DNA of 54,529 nucleotides from Prevotella sp. (GTDB lineage Bacteria; Bacteroidota; Bacteroidia; Bacteroidales; Bacteroidaceae): NCBI GenBank assembly GCA_017934525.1, contig JAGBJJ010000039.1, positions 1 to 54,529 of the forward strand, read 5' to 3'. Shown piece by piece: positions 24,092 to 32,382 of this stretch (position 1 is its first letter; each line of letters starts with the position of its first letter). The notes under the pieces were generated by a model. It saw only the letters and a program-made list of their open reading frames with translations, ran no database searches and was not told where the DNA came from. The position numbers and the translations under genes were made by a program.

Positions 24092-25804
24092 ATGAAAAAG
24101 TCTTTACTCATCGTGGCAATGGCACTGACCAGTATGGCAGGCCTTGCACAGCAGAAGAGCGTCAACGTGGCGACCGCCGGACAGCTGTCGTCGCTCATCG
24201 GCGCCAGTGAGAAATACGCCATCACCGACCTGACAGTGACAGGAGAACTGAACGGCGCAGACATCGCCTTTATCCGTGACATGGCTGGAAAGGACGAGGA
24301 GGGCGAGACTACCGAGGGACAGCTGCAGAAACTCGACATGAAGGGTGCCAAGATTGTCAGCGGCGGCGTCTACTACACCAACATGCGCACCACTCAGGAA
24401 TATGAGGCCGAGGCCGACGTGGTGGGCGAGATGATGTTCAGCAGCCTGAAGCTGACCGACGTCGTGCTGCCTCAGGAGCTCAGCCGCATGGATTATCGTG
24501 CCTTCTACGAGTGCAAGGAGCTCGCCAGCATCGAGGGCACAGAGAGCGTGGGCGAGTATGGCAAGGCTGTATTCGAGAGTTGTTCGAAGTTGGCTAAAGT
24601 GATGTTGCCGCCGACGATGACAGTGGTGCCCGAGGCTATGTTCAGTCGCTGCTCGGTGCTCGACGGCGTTGAGCTGCCTGCCGGCCTGACCACCGTGGAG
24701 GCTGATGCCTTCTATGGCTGCGGCCTCACCTCTATCACGCTGCCCCAAAGCCTCGAGAACATCGGCAACGATGCCTTTGGCTATACCGACATCACGACTC
24801 TCGTGCTGCCTGCCAGTGTACGTACGTTGGGCGACGGTGCATTCTCGGGCTGCAAACAGCTTGCCGACCTGACGCTTAACGAGGGCCTCGTGACCATCGG
24901 AGAGCGCGCCTTCAACTCGGTAGGAGCTGAGAAAATCACGGTGCCCTCGACGGTGACGTCTATCGGTTCGTCGGCCTTCGGTACCTGCGCCAACCTGACC
25001 GAGGTGGTGCTGCCTGAGGGTCTGACCACTCTGGCAGACTATCTCTTCGACCGCTGCGACAACCTGACGACGGTGAACATCCCCTCCACCGTGACGCTTA
25101 TCGACGAGTGCGCCTTCCAGAACTGCTATGCGCTGCTCGACGTCACCTTGCCCGAGGGCCTGGAGACCATTGGCGAGCGTGCCTTCTCGTCGTGCGAGGC
25201 CCTGACGTCGTTTGCTGCTCCCTCTACGCTGAAGTCCATTGGCCCCTCGGCCTTCGAGTGGTGCTCGGGCCTGCAGACCGTCACGCTTAATGACGGGCTT
25301 GAGACCATCGGCGCCGGTGCCTTCCAGTCGACGCCCATCACTGAGATTACTATCCCCGAAGGTATCACCGAGCTCGGTGTCGGCGACGGCAGCATGTGGG
25401 GCCCCTCAGGCATGGTTTTCATGGGTTGCGACCAGTTGGCCACCGTCCATCTGCCCAGCACCATCACCTCGCTGGGGCGTGGCTCGTTCATGGGATGTCC
25501 TCTGGAGCAACTCACTATCGACGCCATCGTGCCGCCCACCATCGAGTCGCGCTCGAATCCTTTCGACGGCGAGTGCTATGAAACCTGCCAACTCAACGTC
25601 CCTGAAGGCAGTGTTGATGCCTACAAGGAGGCTGCCGTGTGGAGCAACTTCACCAACATCACTGCTTCTACCACCACAGGCGTGAAGAGTATTGATAATG
25701 TACAAGTAAAGGCTGACAACAGGGTTTACAACCTCGGCGGACAGCGCAAGGTGGCAGGCTCGAAAGGCTTGACTCTCTCTCGTAATAAGAAGTATATACG
25801 CTGA
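24092..25804 (+). CDS. BspA-like leucine-rich repeat (LRR_5) surface protein
   Basis: The 570-residue protein has a signal peptide (MKKSLLIVAMALTSMAGLAQ). A long array of Treponema/BspA-type LRR units of about 23 residues follows, with the pattern LPxGLTTVxxxAFxxCxxL. At least twelve units run from about residue 110 to 480. The tail is VYNLGGQRKVAGSKGLTLSRNKKYIR split over two strands. BspA proteins of Tannerella and related bacteria bind fibronectin and other host proteins and mediate coaggregation; adhesion is therefore the likely role. It is the last gene of the three-gene operon and is followed by a strong terminator. Confidence 0.9.
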   Translation: MKKSLLIVAMALTSMAGLAQQKSVNVATAGQLSSLIGASEKYAITDLTVTGELNGADIAFIRDMAGKDEEGETTEGQLQKLDMKGAKIVSGGVYYTNMRTTQEYEAEADVVGEMMFSSLKLTDVVLPQELSRMDYRAFYECKELASIEGTESVGEYGKAVFESCSKLAKVMLPPTMTVVPEAMFSRCSVLDGVELPAGLTTVEADAFYGCGLTSITLPQSLENIGNDAFGYTDITTLVLPASVRTLGDGAFSGCKQLADLTLNEGLVTIGERAFNSVGAEKITVPSTVTSIGSSAFGTCANLTEVVLPEGLTTLADYLFDRCDNLTTVNIPSTVTLIDECAFQNCYALLDVTLPEGLETIGERAFSSCEALTSFAAPSTLKSIGPSAFEWCSGLQTVTLNDGLETIGAGAFQSTPITEITIPEGITELGVGDGSMWGPSGMVFMGCDQLATVHLPSTITSLGRGSFMGCPLEQLTIDAIVPPTIESRSNPFDGECYETCQLNVPEGSVDAYKEAAVWSNFTNITASTTTGVKSIDNVQVKADNRVYNLGGQRKVAGSKGLTLSRNKKYIR

Positions 25805-25834
25805 TGCGGTTTCTCTGAATCAACAAAATCCAAC

Positions 25835-25875
25835 AAAAGCCCGCGGGTCTTGACAGTCAAGGCCTGCGGGCTTTT
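25835..25875. terminator. Bidirectional intrinsic terminator
   Basis: AAAAGCCCGC pairs with GCGGGCTTTT, extended by an inner TCTTGAC/GTCAAGG stem. The stem has A-runs on one side and T-runs on the other, so it can end both the BspA-like operon (plus) and the symporter operon (minus). Confidence 0.85.
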
Positions 25876-25945
25876 GTTTCCACGGGGATATTATGTTGTT
25901 CTGAAGTGTGATTCGGGCAGGAGTGGCAGCGCAGGCCGATGCTGT

Positions 25946-27451
25946 TCAGGAGGCGTGCGCATGCCTTGCGGGGAGGAACATGGGTATCAGAGCCACACCG
26001 AGACCGTAATAGACGGCGTCGCCTGGCAGGGTCCATAGCTTAGCGAGAAGCATGGCGACGGTGCCCAGCAGCATGGAGAGCAGCACGGCGCGTTGACTGA
26101 AACGACCCGGCAGCCACAGGGCGAAGCTGAGCGGGAAGAGGATGGCCACGGCGCGCAGACCCAGCGAGAGGAATCCCAAATCGTTGATGAACGTGCCGTC
26201 TATCATCAGCAGGGCCGCTCCTACAGCCACCAGCAGTAAGCCCACGATGGTGAGGCGTGTCTGAGCCAGTTGTCCGCCGATGCGGTTGCTGGGACTGATG
26301 CGGGCAGGCAGGTTGCTGTAGACGTCGCGCACCAGGATGGTGGCCGCGCCGAGCGACAGCCCGCTGCCGCAGCCAATGATGTTGATGAGCAGTGTGCCCA
26401 GCATGATGCCGCCCAGCCAGGCGGGCAGGTGATGCAGGATGAAAGCGGGGAAGGCCTGTGCCGACCCTTCGATGACACCCAGCGTGGCAGGCAGCTGCTC
26501 GCCGGCCTGCTGCATGGCCTGCAGCTCATCGGTTGTCACGTAGTGGCCGCGCATGTAGATGCCCACCAGTGTGCAGGCTGCGCCGATGACGGGTATGCAC
26601 AAGGCGCAGAGCAGCGCCCCGCGACGGGCGTGAGTGTTGGACCGCGCCGACCAGATGCACTGTGCGTAGGTCTGTGTGGATACCACGCCGAGCACCAGCG
26701 ACAGGCAGCCGCCCAGGTCTTTCATGGCGCCGCGGGCCAGCAGCGAGCCGTAGCGGCGATGGATGCTCTCGGCGTCGGTGAGCCCGCTGAGCCGGCTCAG
26801 CTCAGCCGACTGGTAGACGTCGTCGAGGCTCTGTCGCAGGCCTGCCAGTCCGCCGGCTATGTGCCACACCACCAGTCCGGCAGCCACCGAACAACTGTAG
26901 AGCAGCGCCAGCTTCACCAGTCCGCTGACGCCTGCGCTGCGTATGCCGCCGAAGAGCACAAACAGCATGATGAGCAGCGCACCGGCGACGGCTGCCACCG
27001 TCATGCTCAGACGGAAAAAACTGCTGATCATAGCTGCCGACGACAGCACCTGGGCCACGATGCTGATGAAGATGCCTAAGAGGCAGAGCAGCGAGCCCAG
27101 CGTCTCGGCACGACGCCCATACTCACGACCTATCACCTCGAGCAGTGTGGTGCAGCCGCTGTGGCGCAGGCTCTTGGCATAGCACAGGCCCAGCACGGCC
27201 GCGCCGATGCCCGCCCCGAGCGTGAACCACCAGGCCGACAGCCCATAGCAGAATGCCAGCTGTGCCGTGCCGATGGTCGACTGCCCGCCGGCGAGCGTGC
27301 CCAGCAGGGCGCCGCCCACCATCCACGAACCAGAGTTGCCGCCCGTAAGAAAGCTACGGGCGTCGTTGACATGTCGTCCTGACAGCCAACTGACCAGAAG
27401 TAGCAGTCCGACCGTGAGCACGACACCTATAAGATGAATTGGTGAAATCAT
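25946..27451 (-). CDS. Sodium:solute symporter (SSS) family transporter
   Basis: The 501-residue protein has about 13 hydrophobic segments and begins MISPIHLIGVVLTVGLLLLV. The SSS landmarks are a SFLTGGNSGSWMVGGALLGTLAGG split over TM1-TM2, a conserved TIGTAQLAFCYGLSAWWFTLG, and an LSLGAATILVRDVY near TM9-10. The family moves sugars, amino acids, vitamins or nucleosides with sodium. Substrate cannot be assigned from sequence. It lies 52 bp after the flippase gene in the same orientation, so it may be co-transcribed with it. Confidence 0.85.
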   Translation of the reverse strand: MISPIHLIGVVLTVGLLLLVSWLSGRHVNDARSFLTGGNSGSWMVGGALLGTLAGGQSTIGTAQLAFCYGLSAWWFTLGAGIGAAVLGLCYAKSLRHSGCTTLLEVIGREYGRRAETLGSLLCLLGIFISIVAQVLSSAAMISSFFRLSMTVAAVAGALLIMLFVLFGGIRSAGVSGLVKLALLYSCSVAAGLVVWHIAGGLAGLRQSLDDVYQSAELSRLSGLTDAESIHRRYGSLLARGAMKDLGGCLSLVLGVVSTQTYAQCIWSARSNTHARRGALLCALCIPVIGAACTLVGIYMRGHYVTTDELQAMQQAGEQLPATLGVIEGSAQAFPAFILHHLPAWLGGIMLGTLLINIIGCGSGLSLGAATILVRDVYSNLPARISPSNRIGGQLAQTRLTIVGLLLVAVGAALLMIDGTFINDLGFLSLGLRAVAILFPLSFALWLPGRFSQRAVLLSMLLGTVAMLLAKLWTLPGDAVYYGLGVALIPMFLPARHAHAS

Positions 27452-27503
27452 GATATTATTCTTTTTCGGTTATGATGTGTTGTTGATGCGTGGTGTTTCT
27501 TGT

Positions 27504-28997
27504 CTATCTCCTGAAATGTTTTCCCACCACGGGCAACTGCGACAGCGGCAAGTCGTGCTTGGCGATATAGGCCAGGAAGACAATGATGTAGATGGTGTTG
27601 ACGGCCAGCTGAGCCCACAAGGGCAGATAGCGGGCGCCCCCGAGCATCAGGACAAAGAGGATGGCCGTCAGCGCGACGTAGAGGCCGATGTCCTTCAGCG
27701 GATAGTCAATCTTGTAGTAGTGCTGGCCAATAAAGTAAGACAGCAGCATCGACGTGGCGTAGGCGGCAAAGCCGGCCCAGGCGCAGGCCATGTAGCTGAA
27801 ACGTGGAATCAGCAGCACGTCGATGGCGATGAGCACCACGGCGCCGATGCCCGAGAAGTAGGCACCCCAGATGGTGCGGTCGGTGAGCTTGTACCAGAAT
27901 GAGAGGTTGAAGAACACGCCGAACATAATCTCGGCGGCCATAACGATGGGCACCACGCGCAGGCCCTCCCAATAGCTGCGTCCGATGATGAACTTCAGCA
28001 CGTCGAGATAGCCCATCACGCAGAGGAAGGCCAGCAGCGTGAAGATGATGTAGTATTTCATGGCCTGGGCATAGGTCTCGCGGTTGTCCTTATCTTTCGA
28101 CTTGCCGAAGACAAAAGGCTCATAGGCAAAGCGGAAGGCCTGGGTAATCATCACCATGATCATGGCAATCTTGATGCAGGCGCCGTAGATGCCGAGCTGG
28201 GCGCGGGCCTCCTCTACGCTGCCGTTGTAGAAATAGGGGAACAGAATCTGCGAAGCGGCCTGGTTCAGCTGGCCGGCCACGCCCATGACGAGCAGCGGCC
28301 ACGTGTAGCTGAGCATGCGGCGGCAGGCAGCGCCGTCGAAGCCGAAGCGGAAGCCGCGCAGCTCCCGCCAGAGCAGCAGTAGCGAGCAGAGCGTGCAGAC
28401 GAGGTTGATATAGAAGACGAAGGCCACGTCGAGCGTGAAATCTGCGTCGTAGATGCCGAAGGGATTAAGCCTTAGCTTGGGCAGCACGATGAGGTAGAGC
28501 ACGTTGAGCGTGATGTTCAGCAGGATGTTGATAATCTTCAGCGCAGCAAACTTCACTGGCTTGTGCTGATAGCGCAGATAGGCGAAGGGGATGGCCATGA
28601 AGGCGTCGATGGTCACGGTGACGTACATCACGGCCACATACTCCGGATGGTCGGCATAGCCGATGGCGCCGGCGATGGGCTGCAGCAGGGCAAGCACCAG
28701 CAGGATAGACACGAGCGACGTGGTGGCCAGCATGCGTAGTGTGGTAGAGTAGATGCGCTCCGGCTGCTCGCCCTCGCGGTTCATGAAGCGGAAGAAGGTG
28801 GTCTCCATGCCGAAGGTGAGCAGGATGATGAGAATGGAGACGTAGGCGTAGACGTTGGTGATGACGCCATATTCGCCGCCCGAGGCAGCGAAGCGGGCTG
28901 TCTGGATGGGCACCAGCAGATAGTTGATGAAGCGGGCCACGATGCTCGAGAGCCCGTAGATGGCTGTGTCTTTGGCCAGGGATTTCAGGTTGGGCAT
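27504..28997 (-). CDS. Polysaccharide / lipid-linked oligosaccharide flippase (Wzx-like, MOP superfamily)
   Basis: The 497-residue protein has about 14 hydrophobic segments. It starts MPNLKSLAKDTAIYGLSSIV and has GGEYGVITNVYAYVSILIILLTFGMETTFFRF across the first three helices, typical of the polysaccharide biosynthesis (Wzx/MurJ-related) transporters. These flip lipid-linked sugar units across the inner membrane for capsule, O-antigen or exopolysaccharide. No glycosyltransferases are nearby, so its substrate and pathway are unclear. In Bacteroidetes such lone flippases are common outside capsule clusters. Confidence 0.87.
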   Translation of the reverse strand: MPNLKSLAKDTAIYGLSSIVARFINYLLVPIQTARFAASGGEYGVITNVYAYVSILIILLTFGMETTFFRFMNREGEQPERIYSTTLRMLATTSLVSILLVLALLQPIAGAIGYADHPEYVAVMYVTVTIDAFMAIPFAYLRYQHKPVKFAALKIINILLNITLNVLYLIVLPKLRLNPFGIYDADFTLDVAFVFYINLVCTLCSLLLLWRELRGFRFGFDGAACRRMLSYTWPLLVMGVAGQLNQAASQILFPYFYNGSVEEARAQLGIYGACIKIAMIMVMITQAFRFAYEPFVFGKSKDKDNRETYAQAMKYYIIFTLLAFLCVMGYLDVLKFIIGRSYWEGLRVVPIVMAAEIMFGVFFNLSFWYKLTDRTIWGAYFSGIGAVVLIAIDVLLIPRFSYMACAWAGFAAYATSMLLSYFIGQHYYKIDYPLKDIGLYVALTAILFVLMLGGARYLPLWAQLAVNTIYIIVFLAYIAKHDLPLSQLPVVGKHFRR

Positions 28998-29024
28998 TGC
29001 TTTTTTCTTTTTTTTGGAGAGGAG

Positions 29025-29054
29025 GGCGTTATGCCGTTATTTCGTTATAACGCC
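29025..29054. other. Hairpin between the SpmAB-like and flippase genes
   Basis: GGCGTTAT and ATAACGCC form a perfect 8-bp stem with a 14-nt loop. On the minus strand an A-rich stretch, not a T-run, follows. It may be a processing site or weak attenuator in a transcript that continues into the flippase gene. Confidence 0.4.
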
Positions 29055-29086
29055 ATCACGATATTTCTATATTTCGAATGACACCA

Positions 29087-30319
29087 TCAGGCAAAGAACA
29101 TATACGCTATTGCTATTGCTGCGATGATGCCGGCCAGGTCGGCCAACAGGCCGCAGGCTACGGCGTGGCGCGTGTGGCGGATGCCTACGGAACCGAAATA
29201 GACCGCTAATATATAGAAGGTGGTGTCGGTGCTACCTTGGAAGATGCAGCTGAGCCGGCCTACGAACGAGTCGGCACCGTAGGTCTGCATTGCATCAACC
29301 ATCATGCCGCGGGCGCCGCTGCCGCTCAGCGGCTTCATCAGTGCTGTGGGCAGAGCTCCCACGAAGTCGGTGTTGAGACCGGCTGTCTCTACCCCCCATT
29401 TGATGCCGTCGATGAGCATGTCCATGGCCCCCGAGGCACGAAACACGCCGATGCCCACCAAGATGGCCACCAGATAGGGGATGATACGCACGGCCGTCTG
29501 AAAGCCGTCTTTGGCTCCCTCGATGAAAGCGTCGTAGACGTTGACCTTCTTCATCACTCCAGCCACGATGAAACCTACGATTATTGTCATCAGCAGAATG
29601 TTAGCCACGCTTGTCGACACCGTGTTCATGGTCTCAGAATCGAGCTGCGAGAAACCCCAGATGACGGCTGCCACCAGGGCGCACATGCCTCCCAGAAAGA
29701 GCAGCAGCGTGCGGTTGAGCAGGTTGATGCGCTGATAGAGCGACGTGACGATGATGCCCGCCAGCGTAGAGAAGAACGTGGCCAGCAATATCGGGATGAA
29801 GATGTCAGTGGGTTGTGCAGCACCCATCTGTGCGCGGTAGACCAGAATAGATACGGGAATGATGGTCAGTCCGCTCGTGTTGAGCACCAGGAACATAATC
29901 ATCGGGTTGCTGGCTGCGTCTTTCCGCGTGTTCAGCTCCTGCAGCTGCTCCATGGCCTTCAGGCCGAGCGGAGTGGCGGCGTTGTCGAGGCCGAGCATGT
30001 TGGCCGCGATGTTCATGAAGATGCTGCCACTGACAGGATGACCCTTCGGTATGTCGGGAAACAGCCTGACAAACAGCGGCGACAGCCAGCGCGCCAGCAC
30101 GCTGACCACACCGCCCCGCTCGCCAATCTTCATCACGCCGAGCCAGAGCGACAGCACGCCCGTCAGTCCGAGCGAAATCTCGAAGGCTGTCTTCGACGAG
30201 GCAAACGTAGAGTCCATCATTGCGGGAAACACTTCCATGTCGCCGCAGAACACCAGTCTCACCACTGCCACCAGAAAGGCAATGATGAAAAACGCAATCC
30301 AAATATAGTTCAGTACCAT
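29087..30319 (-). CDS. SpmA-SpmB fusion, nucleoside-recognition (Gate) domain membrane protein
   Basis: The 410-residue protein holds two related halves. The SpmA-like half (1-200) has MKIGERGGVV, GHPVSGSIFMNIAANMLGLDNAATPLG and LNTSGLTIIPVS. The SpmB-like half (about 210-410) has EGAKDGFQTAVRIIPYLVAI, ALMKPLSGSGARGMM and CIFQGSTDTTFYILAVYFGS. In Bacillus, SpmA and SpmB are separate and take part in spore-core dehydration. Here they are one polypeptide in a lineage that does not sporulate, as is common in Bacteroidetes, so the role is probably transport, still undefined. The promoter region carries the second 21-bp-phased GGCC array. Confidence 0.88.
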   Translation of the reverse strand: MVLNYIWIAFFIIAFLVAVVRLVFCGDMEVFPAMMDSTFASSKTAFEISLGLTGVLSLWLGVMKIGERGGVVSVLARWLSPLFVRLFPDIPKGHPVSGSIFMNIAANMLGLDNAATPLGLKAMEQLQELNTRKDAASNPMIMFLVLNTSGLTIIPVSILVYRAQMGAAQPTDIFIPILLATFFSTLAGIIVTSLYQRINLLNRTLLLFLGGMCALVAAVIWGFSQLDSETMNTVSTSVANILLMTIIVGFIVAGVMKKVNVYDAFIEGAKDGFQTAVRIIPYLVAILVGIGVFRASGAMDMLIDGIKWGVETAGLNTDFVGALPTALMKPLSGSGARGMMVDAMQTYGADSFVGRLSCIFQGSTDTTFYILAVYFGSVGIRHTRHAVACGLLADLAGIIAAIAIAYMFFA

Positions 30320-30327
30320 AACGCATG

Positions 30328-30335
30328 CAAAGGTA
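30328..30335 (-). promoter_or_regulatory. -7 promoter box of the SpmAB-like gene
   Basis: The minus strand reads TACCTTTG, 8 bp before the start at 30319. The first palindrome of the GGCC array begins 2 bp upstream of this box, so a bound protein would cover the promoter. Confidence 0.55.
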
Positions 30336-30337
30336 CT

Positions 30338-30396
30338 TAATTTTGGCCAAAATTATTTCTTTTTTGGCCAAAATATTATAAATAACGGCCAAAATT
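30338..30396. promoter_or_regulatory. Three GGCC-centred motifs at exact 21-bp spacing (array 2)
   Basis: TAATTTTGGCCAAAATTA (30338-30355) is an 18-bp perfect palindrome. TTTTGGCCAAAA (30362-30373) and GGCCAAAATT (30387-30396) follow, with GGCC centres 21 bp and 21 bp apart. The array fills the divergent promoter region between the SpmAB-like gene and the gene at 30474. Its third unit and that of array 1 differ at one position over AATAA(T/C)GGCCAAAATTC. This is probably an operator array. Confidence 0.65.
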
Positions 30397-30420
30397 CATG
30401 GTGAATCTATTGATTTTACC

Positions 30421-30428
30421 TATCTTTG
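30421..30428 (+). promoter_or_regulatory. -7 promoter box of the gene at 30474
   Basis: TATCTTTG matches TAnnTTTG, 45 bp before the ATG at 30474. The third GGCC unit ends 24 bp upstream, in the -33 region. Confidence 0.5.
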
Positions 30429-30473
30429 CATGAATAATTATTCCCCCAAACACCACGAAGTGTCTTTCTGTAT

Positions 30474-31505
30474 ATGATGTGCATCCTTTCAAAGTGCCAC
30501 GGCAGGCTTATCGGAAGCATTGTAGCACTGTTGGCCATGATGTCTATGACGACCACGGCCACGGCCCAAGACGATGATGGCGACGGCAACATCTGGCGGC
30601 AGGTGGAGCTGCAGGGGCTTGACTACAGGAAAGCGAGGAACCACTGTGTGCGCCTCTATGCCTACTATTGCTACACCGACGACGGCGTGGCGTATTTCGA
30701 CGACCGCAAGGACCAGCTCTATCGTGTCTATGAGGGCATATGCTCGCTCGACATACGCTACAGTCGCGACGAGGATGACGGCGCCGACATTGTGTGTGGG
30801 CGCAATCTGGTACATCCCGACCAAGAAGGGCATTTCATGGACTTCTATGAACTGAAACCCTATACCTTCCTTGAGAAAGCACGCCGCGAACCGAAGCGAT
30901 ATACCATTGAGACGCAGGGCGACACCACGCGCGTCTACACCCGTCGCGGACTGGCAGGCACCGCCGTGCGCGACACCGCAGCCCGCCAACTGCGCCTCCA
31001 CTACAACGCCTTGTCACCCGACACGGCCAAGAGCATCAACCTGCTTATTGTCAAAGGCCATCTGTCGCACGTCGTTGCTGATGCCGTCTACGATATGGAC
31101 GACGTCAACGTCGACTACGTGCCACAAGGCAACCTGCGCAGCGTGGTGTTCGACGGCGACGTCGTCATCGCCACTACAGTGAGTGCCAGCGTAGAACGCC
31201 ATGGCGACACTGTGAGCGGAGCACGGCTGCGCGAAGAATTCCACGAGCATACGGAGATTTACGTAGACAGCGTGGTATATATGACGCGCGATGAATATCG
31301 GGCCGACCGACAGCTGACGGTCGCCGAGCGACGTCGGCGCAGCGGCTACACCGATGCCGACATCGACCGCCTGCGCCTCAAACTGGGGGTGCCGCCGCTG
31401 AGCGATGCCCAGCGGAAGCGTATAGAGGACCAGCGCGACTGGGACGACATGATGGAACACTGGACGAGAACAAAAAACATCATAGAAAACCAACAGAAGG
31501 AATGA
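30474..31505 (+). CDS. Secreted hypothetical protein
   Basis: The 343-residue protein has a signal peptide (IGSIVALLAMMSMTTTATAQ after a short N-terminal tail) and an acidic DDDGDGN start to the mature part. I do not recognise a family. The middle is rich in Tyr, Asp and Arg (LYAYYCYTDDGVAYFDDRKD), and the C-terminus is helical and highly charged, with a WDDMMEHWTRTKNII end. Its stop overlaps the next start by 4 bp (ATGA), so it is translationally coupled to the beta-barrel gene. The two are probably made as a pair. Its promoter region holds the GGCC array. Confidence 0.72.
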   Translation: MMCILSKCHGRLIGSIVALLAMMSMTTTATAQDDDGDGNIWRQVELQGLDYRKARNHCVRLYAYYCYTDDGVAYFDDRKDQLYRVYEGICSLDIRYSRDEDDGADIVCGRNLVHPDQEGHFMDFYELKPYTFLEKARREPKRYTIETQGDTTRVYTRRGLAGTAVRDTAARQLRLHYNALSPDTAKSINLLIVKGHLSHVVADAVYDMDDVNVDYVPQGNLRSVVFDGDVVIATTVSASVERHGDTVSGARLREEFHEHTEIYVDSVVYMTRDEYRADRQLTVAERRRRSGYTDADIDRLRLKLGVPPLSDAQRKRIEDQRDWDDMMEHWTRTKNIIENQQKE

Positions 31506-32371
31506 GAAAAATGAAAGCTTTTGTCGTGGCTGCCCTGTTGACGGGCTGCTATGGCTTGCCGGCACAGGCCGGTGAAAAGGGCGACACGCTCGTCTTTGAG
31601 CAGGTCGACCGAGTGAGAATCGAGACGCGCGACACCGTGCAGCGCATCACCGTCAGCGGTGCCAAAGACAATCCGGAGATGTACTACACGCAACGCATCG
31701 CCATCCCCGACACCACGGCCGTGCGGCGCCAGATGATGAACATCAGGGATTTCAACAAGGTGCAGATTCCCCGTCGTGACGGTAAAATGAGCCATTGGGG
31801 CGTCTCTTTCCACGCCAACCTCGGACTGGCCACGCTGCCTGACATCGATGACAGCGAGGTGATGCGGGGTGTCGGCACTGAATTAGGTTTTGCCTTCACT
31901 GCCGACTGGAATCCCTTCGGCAAGAAAAATACGTGGCGGGCAGGTCTGGGACTGAACTATCGTACTTACAGGGCGCCTAAAAACAAATATTGGTCGAAAG
32001 AGGGTGAAGAGATGCACCTCGTGACCTTCGCCGATGGCATGGAAGACTGCTCGGCCGATCTGAGCATCTACTCCCTGCAGCTGCCCATCGTCTACACCCA
32101 CAAATTCGACAACCGCGGCCGCTGGAGCGTGTCGCTCGGTGCACTGGTCAACTGGAATTTCGGTCAGACTCATCGCAGCTATGAGATAAACAATGAAGAC
32201 TACGACGTTCATGCGGCCGCCCGCGGTCTGCGCCCCTTCACCGTCGATGCCCTGGCCATCGTCGACGTGCCTTATCTGCCGCCCCTCTATGTGCGCTATG
32301 CCCCGATGACCGTCTTCAGGGACGGCCGCGGCCCCAAGATGCGCCAGCTCAGTTTCGGCATATGCTTCTGA
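31502..32371 (+). CDS. Outer-membrane beta-barrel protein
   Basis: The 289-residue product has a signal peptide (MKAFVVAALLTGCYGLPAQA). A mixed first 90 residues is followed by alternating strands: GVSFHANLGLATL, GTELGFAFTADWNPF, TWRAGLGLNYRTY, LSIYSLQLPIVYTHKF and WSVSLGALVNWNFGQ. It ends in Phe (QLSFGICF), the usual C-terminal signal of an outer-membrane barrel. This looks like a porin-like or PorT-like barrel of unknown role. The start overlaps the upstream stop by 4 bp; a second Met at 31511 is also possible. It is convergent with the fusion gene at 32378. Confidence 0.75.
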   Translation: MRKMKAFVVAALLTGCYGLPAQAGEKGDTLVFEQVDRVRIETRDTVQRITVSGAKDNPEMYYTQRIAIPDTTAVRRQMMNIRDFNKVQIPRRDGKMSHWGVSFHANLGLATLPDIDDSEVMRGVGTELGFAFTADWNPFGKKNTWRAGLGLNYRTYRAPKNKYWSKEGEEMHLVTFADGMEDCSADLSIYSLQLPIVYTHKFDNRGRWSVSLGALVNWNFGQTHRSYEINNEDYDVHAAARGLRPFTVDALAIVDVPYLPPLYVRYAPMTVFRDGRGPKMRQLSFGICF

Positions 32372-32382
32372 GACGGCTCAGA
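32367..32382. terminator. Shared hairpin covering two convergent stop codons
   Basis: TCTGAGACGGCTCAGA is a 6-bp perfect stem with a 4-nt loop. It contains the plus-strand stop (TGA 32369-32371) and the minus-strand stop (32378-32380). No T-run follows on either strand, so termination efficiency is doubtful. Confidence 0.4.

Noticed and set aside
29087-30319. Evidence for sporulation from the SpmA-SpmB homologue
   Set aside because: Such fusions are widespread in non-sporulating Bacteroidetes and no other sporulation gene is present.
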